64,000 nucleotides of DNA from Pseudomonadota bacterium (lineage in GTDB: Bacteria > Myxococcota_A > UBA9042 > GCA-2863065). The stretch's first letter is position 1. Each line of letters opens with the position of its first letter. The position numbers were made by a program, and so were the translations under genes. Shown here in pieces: positions 18,101-25,699 of this stretch. Location: the NCBI GenBank assembly GCA_005776725.1, contig SXOO01000240.1:1-64000 (forward strand). The letters are read 5' to 3'. The notes beneath the pieces are model-generated. The model searched no databases and was not told where the DNA came from. It was given only the letters and a program-made list of their open reading frames with translations.

Positions 18101-19285
18101 TGTGCGGCGGCCGCCAACCCCGGCCAGGCTGACAACGAGAACGACGGGCTCGGCGACGTCTGCGACGACGACGACGACAACGACGGCAGCACCGACGGCG
18201 TCGACAATTGCACGGTGGTCGCCAACGCCGATCAAGCCAACACCGATGCCGACGGCCTCGGCGATGCCTGCGACGACGATGACGACGGGGACGGCGCGCT
18301 CGACGCGGCCGACAACTGCCCCTTCGTCGCCAACCCGGGCCAGGTCGACACAGACACCGACGGCCTGGGCAATGCGTGCGACGGTGACGATGACGGCGAC
18401 GGCGAGGACGACGTCACGGACAACTGTGAGCTGGTGGCCAACTCCGAGCAGGCCGACTTCGACGGCGACGGCGCTGGCGACGCGTGCGACGCAGACGACG
18501 ACGGCGACGGCGTAGCAGACGCCGCCGATCAGTGCGCGGGCACACCGGCGACCACCGTGCACGACGAGACGGGCTGCTCCGTCGACCAGCTCTGCCCGTG
18601 TGCCGGGCCCTCCGGCACCGACCTCGAGTGGAAGAACCACGGCAAGTACGCCGAGTGCGTCGCGAAGGGTGTGAACAACTTCGTCAACAAGGGTCTGCTG
18701 ACGAAGGCGCAGGCGGACGCCGTGAAGAAGGCGGCGGGGCAGAGCGCCTGCGGTAAGAACCCGTGCAACGGCAACGAGATGAAGAAGAAGGTCGGCGGCA
18801 CTAGCCCCGTGATCCGGGTGCACGTCGACGTGTTCCAGGCGTCCGGACCGAGTGCACCCGCGGCGCCCCGCGTGTTCGCAGGCGCCAGCGAGGTCTTTGC
18901 CAACGCCAATGGCGACTACCTCATCCCGCTGCGCGACGCGTCCGGCAACGTGATTCGGGACATGGTGGAGGCTGACGACCTCCGTCGGGCCACGTCACCG
19001 GTCCCGAAGGGGGCCTACGTGGTGCTCCGGCGCGGCCACGGGCGCGTGTTGCAGGGGGTCTCCGGCTACCTGAAGAAGAGCAAGGTTGCGATGGACGTCA
19101 CTGCCTTCGTGCAGAACGGTCAGGACGGACGCGACAGAAACCGCAGCTTCGAGAACCAGGGCAACGGTTACGGCGTGCTGGGCAACGCAGGCGAGGATGA
19201 GTTCTGGCGGGTGGTCGGGGGTGTGCGCATCCGTTCGACCGTGACGGTCGCGGCGGACCTGCTCGAGGTCCAGTACTGCGATTGA
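15122..19285 (+). CDS. Giant secreted protein with 20 thrombospondin type 3-like repeats
   Basis: A 1387-residue protein. A long basic N-region leads to a signal peptide (hydrophobic VGICVVAAMAFS, likely cut after ANARA, near residue 51). Residues about 55-415 are strongly Ala-rich and helical, predicted coiled coil. Residues about 416-1150 are 20 tandem repeats, nearly all exactly 36 residues, of the form DNCP...N..Q.D.D.DG.GD.CD.DDDGDG..D, matching thrombospondin type 3 / TSP_3 calcium-binding repeats with paired cysteines. The last 230 residues form a separate domain with six cysteines at its start. It is probably an extracellular calcium-stiffened adhesin or stalk. AGGGGG precedes ATG 15122. 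The gene appears monocistronic, with a strong hairpin at 19293-19331. Confidence 0.88.
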   Translation: MIGSDTSTSLGMPHAGQAPSQTACPPRPRRSARGLVGICVVAAMAFSANARASEEIANVQQILSDAQIQHSAIATKHSTLVARVASLQSQSGGGVDVSVVQAQVATASSAATSAEAAAAQAGAALASVQANVDLARAAASASATSLAAATAAASAAVAVAAEAQAAADYVIDASLLPPLVAGSQATAMHAATATAAAQQALAAHNAATAALAAAEASLATAQTHRAAAAAAAATSRARANEAQALGNQLIGSGGGSSVDFNAFTNQANALRNDADLQLNQANDHAVAVIDAVVNEDFDTATNERQQAQLNLSRLNEISSLMDALDHDITDAVNAGGGGGSGDLTALIQLASEAHAASSSAQSAVSSANNASAAAASSVSLAIANASTAATAAQTASDELSMAASDLASALAAWADGDHDLDGFANGSLNDNCPLAANHEQEDSDGDGRGDPCDNCPTVSNNAQSDSDTDGIGDFCDGDDDGDGVGDGDNCPTTWNPSQANADGDATGDVCDPDDDNDDVEDTTDNCGLAANNAQTDTDSDGLGDACDGDDDGDTVADGDDNCPTTANVDQGDLDGEGLGDACDADDDNDGTPDASDNCPVDGNTDQANNDGDGLGDACDADDDNDTVPDAIDVCPTTADTGQQDTDSDGQGDACDGDDDGDGIGDAGDNCPFDPNSAQTNIDGDDSGDACDPDDDGDDVHDADDNCPANANVFQTDLDHDSHGDACDDDDDGDGVTDDMDNCQADANPSQDNHDADNDGDACDDDDDGDGALDADDNCPLVANPTQDNLDSDDVGDACDPDDDGDGVADGLDNCPTLANADQTNSDTDGQGDACDSDDDGDLIADTGDNCPLVGNTDQLDNERDGLGDACDSDDDDDTVADAADNCPRHSNGTQGDADGDMVGDVCDPDADGDFVFDVFDNCPGAANPDQANQDGDSQGDACDGDLDGDGVDNLLDNCLLVTNAGQADLDTDGLGDACDGDVDGDGVSNGADNCAAAANPGQADNENDGLGDVCDDDDDNDGSTDGVDNCTVVANADQANTDADGLGDACDDDDDGDGALDAADNCPFVANPGQVDTDTDGLGNACDGDDDGDGEDDVTDNCELVANSEQADFDGDGAGDACDADDDGDGVADAADQCAGTPATTVHDETGCSVDQLCPCAGPSGTDLEWKNHGKYAECVAKGVNNFVNKGLLTKAQADAVKKAAGQSACGKNPCNGNEMKKKVGGTSPVIRVHVDVFQASGPSAPAAPRVFAGASEVFANANGDYLIPLRDASGNVIRDMVEADDLRRATSPVPKGAYVVLRRGHGRVLQGVSGYLKKSKVAMDVTAFVQNGQDGRDRNRSFENQGNGYGVLGNAGEDEFWRVVGGVRIRSTVTVAADLLEVQYCD
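16409..18529 (+). repeat. 20 tandem units of about 108 bp (TSP3 repeats)
   Basis: Twenty in-frame units each beginning with GACAACTG(C/T) or close variants. The first is 69 bp, one is 105 bp and the remaining 18 are 108 bp. Units diverge at the DNA level, so this is an old array under coding constraint rather than a fresh expansion. Confidence 0.85.
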
Positions 19286-19292
19286 CGGTCTG

Positions 19293-19331
19293 CGCGGCGG
19301 AGCCGGGGCAAGCCCTCTGCGCTCCGCCGCG
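19293..19331 (+). terminator. Strong hairpin after the TSP3 gene
   Basis: CGCGGCGGAGC (19293-19303) is a perfect 11-base complement of 19321-19331. The 17-base loop contains a nested GGGC-AA-GCCC stem. It begins 8 bases after the stop codon and has no U-tract. It probably ends transcription of the 15122 gene. Confidence 0.6.
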
Positions 19332-19472
19332 TGCCGTCGTGGCGCCGCGCCCCCCTCCGGTGCGGACGAGAACACCGTTCTGCACGCGGGCATGACCGGT
19401 GGGAACCCGTTGCGAAGGCGCTTGTAGGCCCGCGCATCTCCTCGTAGGCTCCGTGAGTCTTCGGAGGTCACG

Positions 19473-20294
19473 ATGCCGCCCACCGCACAGCAACTAAACA
19501 CGCAGCAAACCGCCCCCCAGATCCCCGCAGCCCAGGCACCGGCCTCGGCGCCCAGCCCGCTGCGCTCCATGGGCTACGCCGCTGGAGCCGCCTCACTGTC
19601 GCCGGCCAAGGCCCCGGTCGGCGCCCTCGCTGCAGGTGTTGCGAAGCGAATCGACGAGACCCAGAGCAAGGAGATCGACGCGAAGGGCTACGGCTCTTAC
19701 ACCGGCACGCACTCTGGGGAGGAAGCAAAGGACGGTAAGCAGCTCAAGAAGACCGACTGCACGATCTATGTGCTGGACGTGCTTCGCCAGGCGTTCGCGG
19801 CGGCCGGCCGAAGCGACGATTGGACTCGAGTCTTCGCCGACGCGAAGAGGACCTCCAATGGCGCGTTCAAGGGCACTGAGCTCATGAAGTCGCTGCAGAC
19901 CAACCTCGGGTGGATCGGGGTGTTCTGGGGCAAGGACTCGAACAACCCGGACGCCGAGCACTCCTACTCGGCCCGAAAGGCCAAGAAAGGCGGCGGTTAC
20001 TACGGGATCCAGGTCGATCCCGACAAGGTCGTCACCGACTACGCCCCCGCGGACGAGTCGCGCAAGACCACCACCAACCTCGAGAAGCTCCGACGGGTCA
20101 AGTTCGGCGTCCTGGGGGCCCGAGGCGGTTCGCACATGGCCATGCTGCTCAACGGGCAGGTCTACGAGGTGCATTGGTCGAACAGCGCCGACAGCCACGA
20201 TCTCTTCGAGGCGCGCCCCTTGGAGGAGTGGGGATGGGAGTCTGGCGCTGTGGTGATGCCGCCGGAGGAGCTGGCGAGCTGGAACGGGACCTGA
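19473..20294 (+). CDS. Putative NlpC/P60- or papain-like hydrolase, possible exported effector
   Basis: A 273-residue protein with ATG 19473, a GGAGG ribosome site, and a -10-like TAGGCT at 19445. Residues 1-55 are a Gln/Pro/Ala-rich disordered tail without a signal peptide, ending in a motif MGYAAGAASLSP. The rest is a compact domain with a Cys in KTDCTIYVLDVLRQAF (about residue 92) and a His in GGSHMAMLLNGQVYEVHW (about residue 222). This Cys-helix followed by a His-strand order is the hallmark of NlpC/P60 and related papain-fold peptidases or amidases. I infer a cell-wall or protein hydrolase. The disordered N-terminus without Sec signal recalls effectors loaded into contractile injection systems, but none is in the window. 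It could also be an unrelated Cys protein. Confidence 0.6.
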   Translation: MPPTAQQLNTQQTAPQIPAAQAPASAPSPLRSMGYAAGAASLSPAKAPVGALAAGVAKRIDETQSKEIDAKGYGSYTGTHSGEEAKDGKQLKKTDCTIYVLDVLRQAFAAAGRSDDWTRVFADAKRTSNGAFKGTELMKSLQTNLGWIGVFWGKDSNNPDAEHSYSARKAKKGGGYYGIQVDPDKVVTDYAPADESRKTTTNLEKLRRVKFGVLGARGGSHMAMLLNGQVYEVHWSNSADSHDLFEARPLEEWGWESGAVVMPPEELASWNGT

Positions 20295-20373
20295 CGCTAG
20301 CAGTCGTCTCTGTATGCCGATGTAGGGCTAACGGATAGTTGCCGCCAACGCGACAGGTCGATCAGACCCATGC

Positions 20374-20379
20374 TACGTT
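20374..20379 (+). promoter_or_regulatory. -10-like TACGTT, 6 bases before ATG 20386
   Basis: TACGTTGCCG immediately precedes the start of the lipoxygenase operon. It is a weaker member of the recurrent TAGNNTCCG set and implies a leaderless mRNA. Confidence 0.3.
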
Positions 20380-20385
20380 GCCGCA

Positions 20386-23166
20386 ATGTCCGAGCCCGTG
20401 TCTCCAGCGCTGAACTCCAGGCGCTCATTGGCGGTAGTTTTCCACGTCGTGTGGTGGGCTCAAGCCGGCGCGCTGCTTGGTGGCGGCGGCTGGCTCGTGG
20501 CGCGCCCGGCAGACATCGCTGGGTGGCTCCTCCCTTCGAGCGCGGGATCCGCGCTGCTCCACCTCCTGGCGCCTCTCACGCTCGGGCTGGGGGCCATGAC
20601 CCTGCAGCTCCAGCGCCCCGCATTCTCCTGGTTGCGTCAGTCTCTCGCGTCATCGTTCTTCGCAGCCTGGCTGATCGCCCTTGCCCTGGGCCTCTGGTTC
20701 GGCGCCCCGTTGCCGCTCCTCATTGCAGCCGCGGCCTTCGCTGGGGCCAACATCCTCTATGTCGTGTTCCCGGCTGAGTCCGTTACGCCCCCCTCCGCCT
20801 TGCCCAGCGCCGACGACGAAGCGCCGATGCTCGGACGTGTATGGGCCTTCCAGATGTTCTACTACGTCGCTTGCGCGGTCCTTGCGCTGGCTGCTCCCTC
20901 CTGGATAGCGCGCCACCTGCTAGGGCTTCCGCCGGGTGCAGAGCTTGGCCGAGAGCTCTCTATCCTGCATGCGGCGGCCCCGCTGTACTTCGCGATGGCG
21001 CTCGTGAGCCAGCACGCCATCGGCGCCCAGTCCGACCGCACGTGGCGAGGCTACTGCATCGCGTTCCTCACGGCACAGTGGCTATGCGTGATCAGCATGG
21101 TCACCGGGCTGGGCGGCTCGTCTGTCGTGGCCGGCCCGATGAGCATGGCCATCTTGGTGCCCAACGTTCTCTTCGCCAGCGTCAACACGATGACGTTGCT
21201 GAACGCTGGCGCCCTTCGTCGGGTCATCCGGGGCGTCTGGCGGGCGCTCACTCCGGCGTGGTTGATTCAGCTCGTCGTCCTTGCCTTCATCACCGGCGTC
21301 TCCTGGTTCAATGCCGAGACGTTGCTCTCGGGGCACGAGCTGCCCGATGACAACCAGCGCGAGCTGGCCGAGGACACCTTGCGCCTCGTGGGGCCGTTGG
21401 CGCTGTCGCTGCTCACCGCGACCGTCCTCGCGCTCCTTCGGAGCGACCGGCGATCCCGCTACACGTACTCGACGATCTTCGTGGTGTGGACGGCCACGTC
21501 GGCCGCGGTCCGCTTGGTAAACGACCACCAAGGCGTGTCTTCCACCTCGTTCTTCCTGGTGCTCATGCCCTTCGCCTTGGGCGTGGTCGCCTTCGTGACC
21601 AGCGCCCTCAATGTGGTCGCTTTCCTCTTCCCGGACTGGAAAGCCACGGACGCGCTCTATCAGGGCGGGGCCGACACGAAGCCCCGGTGGGTCTACCGCC
21701 TCTTGGTCGCCCAGGCGGCGCTCTTCGGGTTCGTCGCGCTGTCCACCGGATTCATGCCTGGCTGGGTGGTCAAAACCGCGCTCGGCCTGGCCGACGGGAG
21801 CGAGGTCTATCCGCTCCTCCTGGCGTCCATCCGGGGCACTGCGCCCTACTGGGCGGCCGCCGCCGTCGCCGCCGCTGTTGCTGCCTCGTCATCGCTCGAG
21901 TGGGACTGGCGCGCCTTCTGCAAGTGGTTCGCCATCTGGCAGGGCGCCTATGTCTTCACGTTCGTCTACGCCTTCGACTCGCACATCTACGCGGCCGGCG
22001 CGCTGGTCTGGCCGGCAGTCCTCTCCGTCATGGGGCTTGCCACCTACAGGGCCTCGATGAGCCCACTCAACGTCCACGATCTCGCCGGCCAGCCGGCTCC
22101 CTCCGGAATGATGGTCGAGGATCTCGCGCCCGGGTTCCCGATGATGGTGGCCGCGGTCACGACCGGAGAGCGGCCTTATCATCGAGTTGGCGTGGGAGCG
22201 GAGGGCTCGTTCGAGGCGATGCTCTCCCCGGGGTTGCCCCCACCCCCCTTCTTCGGTCCCCGAGCCACTCCCATGCGATGCACGCTCCGTTTCTCGAACA
22301 AGCGCTACGTGGACGACGCGGCGCTCGACATGCGCGGAGTCGCGCTGCGCCTGGACCCCGGCGGCGGCGCTGCGCCGCTCGACCTGTACATGAGCACCGG
22401 CTCGTTCGGCCACGCCTACAACGTGGTCCAGCTGGCGGCCATCCGTTGGGCGCCGGCTTGGCTCCGGAAGCGTTGGCTCCAGGCCAGCCACACGGCACGG
22501 GAGGCCTCCGCTGCCGGACTCCGGCGCGCGCCCTCGAGCTACGCGGGGCTCACCTACTACTCTCAGCTGGTGCGGCTGTGGGTGGGAGTCAGCCAAAGCG
22601 GGCACCACACGTCCCGCCGATGCAGGCTTCGTCTGGTGCCGATGGGGCTCCAGGAGGAGTCCGGTCTCCCCGACGCCGTGGACGAGGACAACCCGTGGGA
22701 CACTGCGCGTCGTCCGAACGAGGCGCGGCCGCCCGGCTATCTGCGGAGCGAGCTCAGCGCTCGCCTCGAGACCACCCCCGTGAGCCTGGTGCTCGAGGCG
22801 CAGGTCGCTGAAGGCGACGACACGGACGATGAGGCCGTCGACGAAGGCAGCGCGTGGTACGACGCCAGCATCGACTGGGACGCTGTTTCGCTGCCTTGGC
22901 ACCGGGTCGGGGTGGTCACGCTCAACAAGGCCCTCGCCGACGACGTGACCGAGCGCCTCACCTTCGACCCCAGCCACGGAGCCGGTGTGCTCGCCACGCC
23001 CCTATCGCCGTCCTGGCGCGATCCCCGCTCCCTCGCGGCCACTCAGGACCGCGTCGTGCGCCTCGTCGGCCGCCTTCGGCGGCGTCGCGGGAGGGAGTGG
23101 CTGCGCCCGAAGCATGCGCCGCCCCAGCAGCTTCCTAACGGCACAGGCCCAGGAGCCCAGCCATGA
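20386..23166 (+). CDS. Multipass membrane protein fused to a catalase-like domain
   Basis: A 926-residue fusion. Residues 1 to about 555 hold 14 or so hydrophobic segments in what looks like two similar halves. Residues about 557-900 resemble catalase-related proteins found beside bacterial lipoxygenases: GERPYHRVGVGAEG aligns with the catalase distal His region, then LRFSN...LDMRGVALRL, YYSQ and LRSELSARLETTPVSLVLEAQ. In animals such a domain fused to lipoxygenase is allene oxide synthase. The usual proximal heme Tyr near the end is not obvious here: the corresponding stretch reads ATQDRVVRLVGRLRRR. Heme binding is therefore doubtful. The stop overlaps the lipoxygenase start by 4 bp (ATGA), so the two are translationally coupled. 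Role inferred: processing or sensing of membrane oxylipins. Confidence 0.75.
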   Translation: MSEPVSPALNSRRSLAVVFHVVWWAQAGALLGGGGWLVARPADIAGWLLPSSAGSALLHLLAPLTLGLGAMTLQLQRPAFSWLRQSLASSFFAAWLIALALGLWFGAPLPLLIAAAAFAGANILYVVFPAESVTPPSALPSADDEAPMLGRVWAFQMFYYVACAVLALAAPSWIARHLLGLPPGAELGRELSILHAAAPLYFAMALVSQHAIGAQSDRTWRGYCIAFLTAQWLCVISMVTGLGGSSVVAGPMSMAILVPNVLFASVNTMTLLNAGALRRVIRGVWRALTPAWLIQLVVLAFITGVSWFNAETLLSGHELPDDNQRELAEDTLRLVGPLALSLLTATVLALLRSDRRSRYTYSTIFVVWTATSAAVRLVNDHQGVSSTSFFLVLMPFALGVVAFVTSALNVVAFLFPDWKATDALYQGGADTKPRWVYRLLVAQAALFGFVALSTGFMPGWVVKTALGLADGSEVYPLLLASIRGTAPYWAAAAVAAAVAASSSLEWDWRAFCKWFAIWQGAYVFTFVYAFDSHIYAAGALVWPAVLSVMGLATYRASMSPLNVHDLAGQPAPSGMMVEDLAPGFPMMVAAVTTGERPYHRVGVGAEGSFEAMLSPGLPPPPFFGPRATPMRCTLRFSNKRYVDDAALDMRGVALRLDPGGGAAPLDLYMSTGSFGHAYNVVQLAAIRWAPAWLRKRWLQASHTAREASAAGLRRAPSSYAGLTYYSQLVRLWVGVSQSGHHTSRRCRLRLVPMGLQEESGLPDAVDEDNPWDTARRPNEARPPGYLRSELSARLETTPVSLVLEAQVAEGDDTDDEAVDEGSAWYDASIDWDAVSLPWHRVGVVTLNKALADDVTERLTFDPSHGAGVLATPLSPSWRDPRSLAATQDRVVRLVGRLRRRRGREWLRPKHAPPQQLPNGTGPGAQP

Positions 23167-24896
23167 GGCGACCCAGCCGCTATACGCCGCCGCAGCGGTG
23201 CTCGCCCGATCGCCTGCGGGGGCGGGCGATGACCATCCGCCAGCGCCGCTCGATGTACGAGCTGGCGGAGTGGGACCCACCGAGCGAGCCGATGTGGGCG
23301 GGGACCGGCCAGTGGCTCACGCACGTGTTGCCGCGGAAGCTGGCGAAGCTGCCGGAGGCCGAGGCGTTCTCCCTGCGCAAGTGGGGGGTGTTCGTCGTTC
23401 AGCAGGGAGCGACCATACTGAACCAGGTGCTCGCGAATTCGCTCCACCCGCTGTCTCGGATGGAGGCCTATCGCGACTACGCGAGCCTCTTCGAGTCCAT
23501 CCGCCCGCCTGCGCACGCGGCCGCTCACTGGCAGAGCGACGCCGATTTCGCGGAGCAGCGCTTGAATGGGTGCAATCCCATGGTGCTGACGCGCTGCGAG
23601 GCACCGCCGCACGACGCGCTGTGCCGAGCCGCCGAGGGTCAGCTCGCCGCCATTGGGCCGGGCTGGAACATCCAGCGAGCGGTGGATCAGGGTCGGCTCT
23701 TCGCGGTCGATTACACGGCCATCGAGACCGTTCGGGATCTCATCCCCGCGGACATCGCCTATAGCGCTCCAACGGCGCTGTTCTTCGCGCGCGAGGACGG
23801 GCGGCTCTGGCCGCTGGCGATCCGGCTCTTTCCGCTCAGCCATCCCGGCCCGAATGTGCCCGTCACACCGGAGACGGGCGCGGCGGCGTGGGCACTTGCG
23901 AAGCTCCACTTCCAGGTGGCGGACGGCGCCTACCACGAAGCGATCAGCCACCTGCTCGAGACTCACCTCGTCACCGAGCTCATCGCGTCGTGCCTGCATC
24001 GGAATGTGCACCCCGACCACCCGGTGAGCCAGCTGCTCACGCCGCACTTCGTAGATAACCTGGCCATCGACGCTCTGGCGCGAACCAGCCTGCTCAATAA
24101 GGGCGGGCCCATCGACAGCGCGATCGGCGTCGGGGCGCGTGGCGCCCTTCGGCTCGTCGGCCTCGTCTGGTCCAGCTGGGACTTCCAGCGGAGCAGCCTC
24201 GAACGCGACCTCGCGAGGCGCGGGCTGGACGATCGGGACCGCCTGCCGGGCTGTTGGTACCGGGAGGACGCCACGGCGCTCAAAGGGGCCACGTCACAGC
24301 TCTTCACCCAGCTCACGCGGGCGTGGTACGCCGACGACCAGGCCGTGCAGACGGACTGGGAGCTTCAGGGCTGGGCCGACGAGACCGCTCGCGCCGACGG
24401 TGGGGCCCTCTCCGGGTTCCCGGCGCGCTTCGAGACCCGAGAGGCCCTCGCACAGACGCTCACGGAGATCGTGTTCCGAGCGTCCGCGCAACACGCCGCG
24501 GTCAACAACGGTCAATACGACCGTTACGGCTGGCCCCCGTACTCGCCCACGTCGCTCCGAATCACCCCAGCCAGCGACGCCATCGCGGCCGGCCGTTCGA
24601 TCACGGACCAAGAGCTCTGGGGCACCATGCCTACGAGGGCCAAGTCACTGGCGCAGCTGAGCATGGCGCGTGTCCTCAGCGCAGCCACGTACACCTCGCT
24701 CGTCCGGACCGGGGACTCCCCAGCCTTTCAACCCGAGGTCGACCCGCTCGCGGCGGAGGCTATCCAGGCTTACCGGCAGCGCCTCTCGGCGGCCTCAGAG
24801 ACCATACGCCGCCGCAACGCGGTGCTGGTCTCGCATGGCAACACGCCGTACACCTACCTGGACCCGTACAACATCAGCAGGAGCATCGAGATCTAG
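23163..24896 (+). CDS. Lipoxygenase (non-heme iron dioxygenase)
   Basis: A 577-residue lipoxygenase, which inserts O2 into polyunsaturated fatty acids to give hydroperoxides. All five iron ligands of the family can be placed: His258 and His263 in the helix ADGAYHEAISHLLETHL, His444 and Asn448 in ASAQHAAVNNGQYD, and the C-terminal Ile577 (ends SIEI). The WALAKLHF stretch just before the first His pair is also typical. Length fits compact bacterial enzymes lacking an N-terminal PLAT domain. No Sec signal peptide is evident, though residues 1-23 are basic. ATG 23163 overlaps the upstream stop. The substrate and regiospecificity cannot be read from sequence. Lipoxygenases are rare in bacteria and often found in multicellular lineages such as myxobacteria. 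Confidence 0.95.
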   Translation: MRRPSRYTPPQRCSPDRLRGRAMTIRQRRSMYELAEWDPPSEPMWAGTGQWLTHVLPRKLAKLPEAEAFSLRKWGVFVVQQGATILNQVLANSLHPLSRMEAYRDYASLFESIRPPAHAAAHWQSDADFAEQRLNGCNPMVLTRCEAPPHDALCRAAEGQLAAIGPGWNIQRAVDQGRLFAVDYTAIETVRDLIPADIAYSAPTALFFAREDGRLWPLAIRLFPLSHPGPNVPVTPETGAAAWALAKLHFQVADGAYHEAISHLLETHLVTELIASCLHRNVHPDHPVSQLLTPHFVDNLAIDALARTSLLNKGGPIDSAIGVGARGALRLVGLVWSSWDFQRSSLERDLARRGLDDRDRLPGCWYREDATALKGATSQLFTQLTRAWYADDQAVQTDWELQGWADETARADGGALSGFPARFETREALAQTLTEIVFRASAQHAAVNNGQYDRYGWPPYSPTSLRITPASDAIAAGRSITDQELWGTMPTRAKSLAQLSMARVLSAATYTSLVRTGDSPAFQPEVDPLAAEAIQAYRQRLSAASETIRRRNAVLVSHGNTPYTYLDPYNISRSIEI

Positions 24897-25019
24897 GGCT
24901 CGGTGTTTGCCCGGCGGCGCTGCGGCTGGTCGTCAGAGTCATCTGAAATTCAATGGGTCGCTACTGGACAACCGATGCGCGACCGAGACACTCAGCCCCC
25001 ACCAGCTGAGGAGCGCCTG

Positions 25020-25658
25020 ATGAGCAATGATGTCGAGACCGTTCGTGGCCAGAACCTGACCCTTCACTTCGAGGGCAAGCGCTGCGTGCACGCCCGCCAA
25101 TGCGTCGTTGGGCGCCCGGACGTCTTCGTCGCCAACACGGTTGGAGAGTGGATCCGTCCCGACGCCGCGCACCCGGAGCTGGTGGCGTCCATCGCCCGCG
25201 CGTGCCCGTCTGGCGCTATTCGGTACGAGCGCCACGACGGTGGGCCGGAAGAGACGGCCCCTCCGGTGAACGTCGTTCGCATTCGTGAGAACGGCCCGCT
25301 CGCCTTCCACGGCGCGATGTCGATCGGGGGCAAGGAGGAGCTGCGCGCAACGCTCTGTCGTTGCGGCCAGTCCAAGAACAAGCCCTACTGCGATGGATCC
25401 CACGCGGCGGCAGGCTTTCAGGCCAGCGGCGAGCTGGCGAACGCCAGCACCGAGCCGCTCGAGGAGCGCGGCGGCGCTCTCACGATCACGGCGGCGCCGG
25501 CAGGTCCCCTGCTCGTCAACGGCAATCTCGAGATCTGCACCGGTAACGGGTCGCTCATCACCCGGACCACGAAGACCGCTCTCTGTCGCTGTGGCGCGTC
25601 TGCGAACAAGCCCTACTGCGACGGCTCCCACCGGCGAGTGGGGTTCACGGACGCCTGA
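25020..25658 (+). CDS. Divergent ferredoxin (Fer4_19) with two CDGSH iron-sulfur domains
   Basis: A 212-residue protein. Residues about 1-70 match the divergent 4Fe-4S mono-cluster domain (CVHARQCV ... ACPSGAI). Two CDGSH/mitoNEET-type 2Fe-2S motifs follow: CRCGQSKNKPYCDGSH (about residue 118) and CRCGASANKPYCDGSH (about residue 195). Each has the C-x-C-x(9)-CDGSH pattern with the His ligand. It probably transfers electrons or senses redox state in the cytoplasm. ATG 25020 has GAGGAG eight bases upstream; ATG 24975 is a weaker alternative. The gene lies 123 bases after the lipoxygenase on the same strand, which suggests linkage to lipid-peroxide metabolism, but cotranscription is not proven. 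Confidence 0.92.
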   Translation: MSNDVETVRGQNLTLHFEGKRCVHARQCVVGRPDVFVANTVGEWIRPDAAHPELVASIARACPSGAIRYERHDGGPEETAPPVNVVRIRENGPLAFHGAMSIGGKEELRATLCRCGQSKNKPYCDGSHAAAGFQASGELANASTEPLEERGGALTITAAPAGPLLVNGNLEICTGNGSLITRTTKTALCRCGASANKPYCDGSHRRVGFTDA

Positions 25659-25665
25659 AAAGGTC

Positions 25666-25686
25666 CTGGGCGGAAGCGCCGCCCAG
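25666..25686. terminator. Hairpin between convergent genes
   Basis: CTGGGCGG, five-base loop AAGCG, CCGCCCAG: a perfect 8-bp stem in the 41-base gap between the CDGSH gene and the IgGFc-binding-like gene. It likely terminates both. Confidence 0.65.
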
Positions 25687-25699
25687 CGACGGCGCAGCG

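Noticed and set aside
16409..18529. Regular repeats considered as a CRISPR array
   Set aside because: Units are in frame, without unique spacers, and encode calcium-binding motifs. The 18-bp repeats at 56993 are rejected as CRISPR for the same reason.
17552..18823. Long minus-strand frame with regular Val-rich repeats
   Set aside because: It is the mirror image of the TSP3 repeats; periodicity comes from the 108-bp units, not from a second protein.
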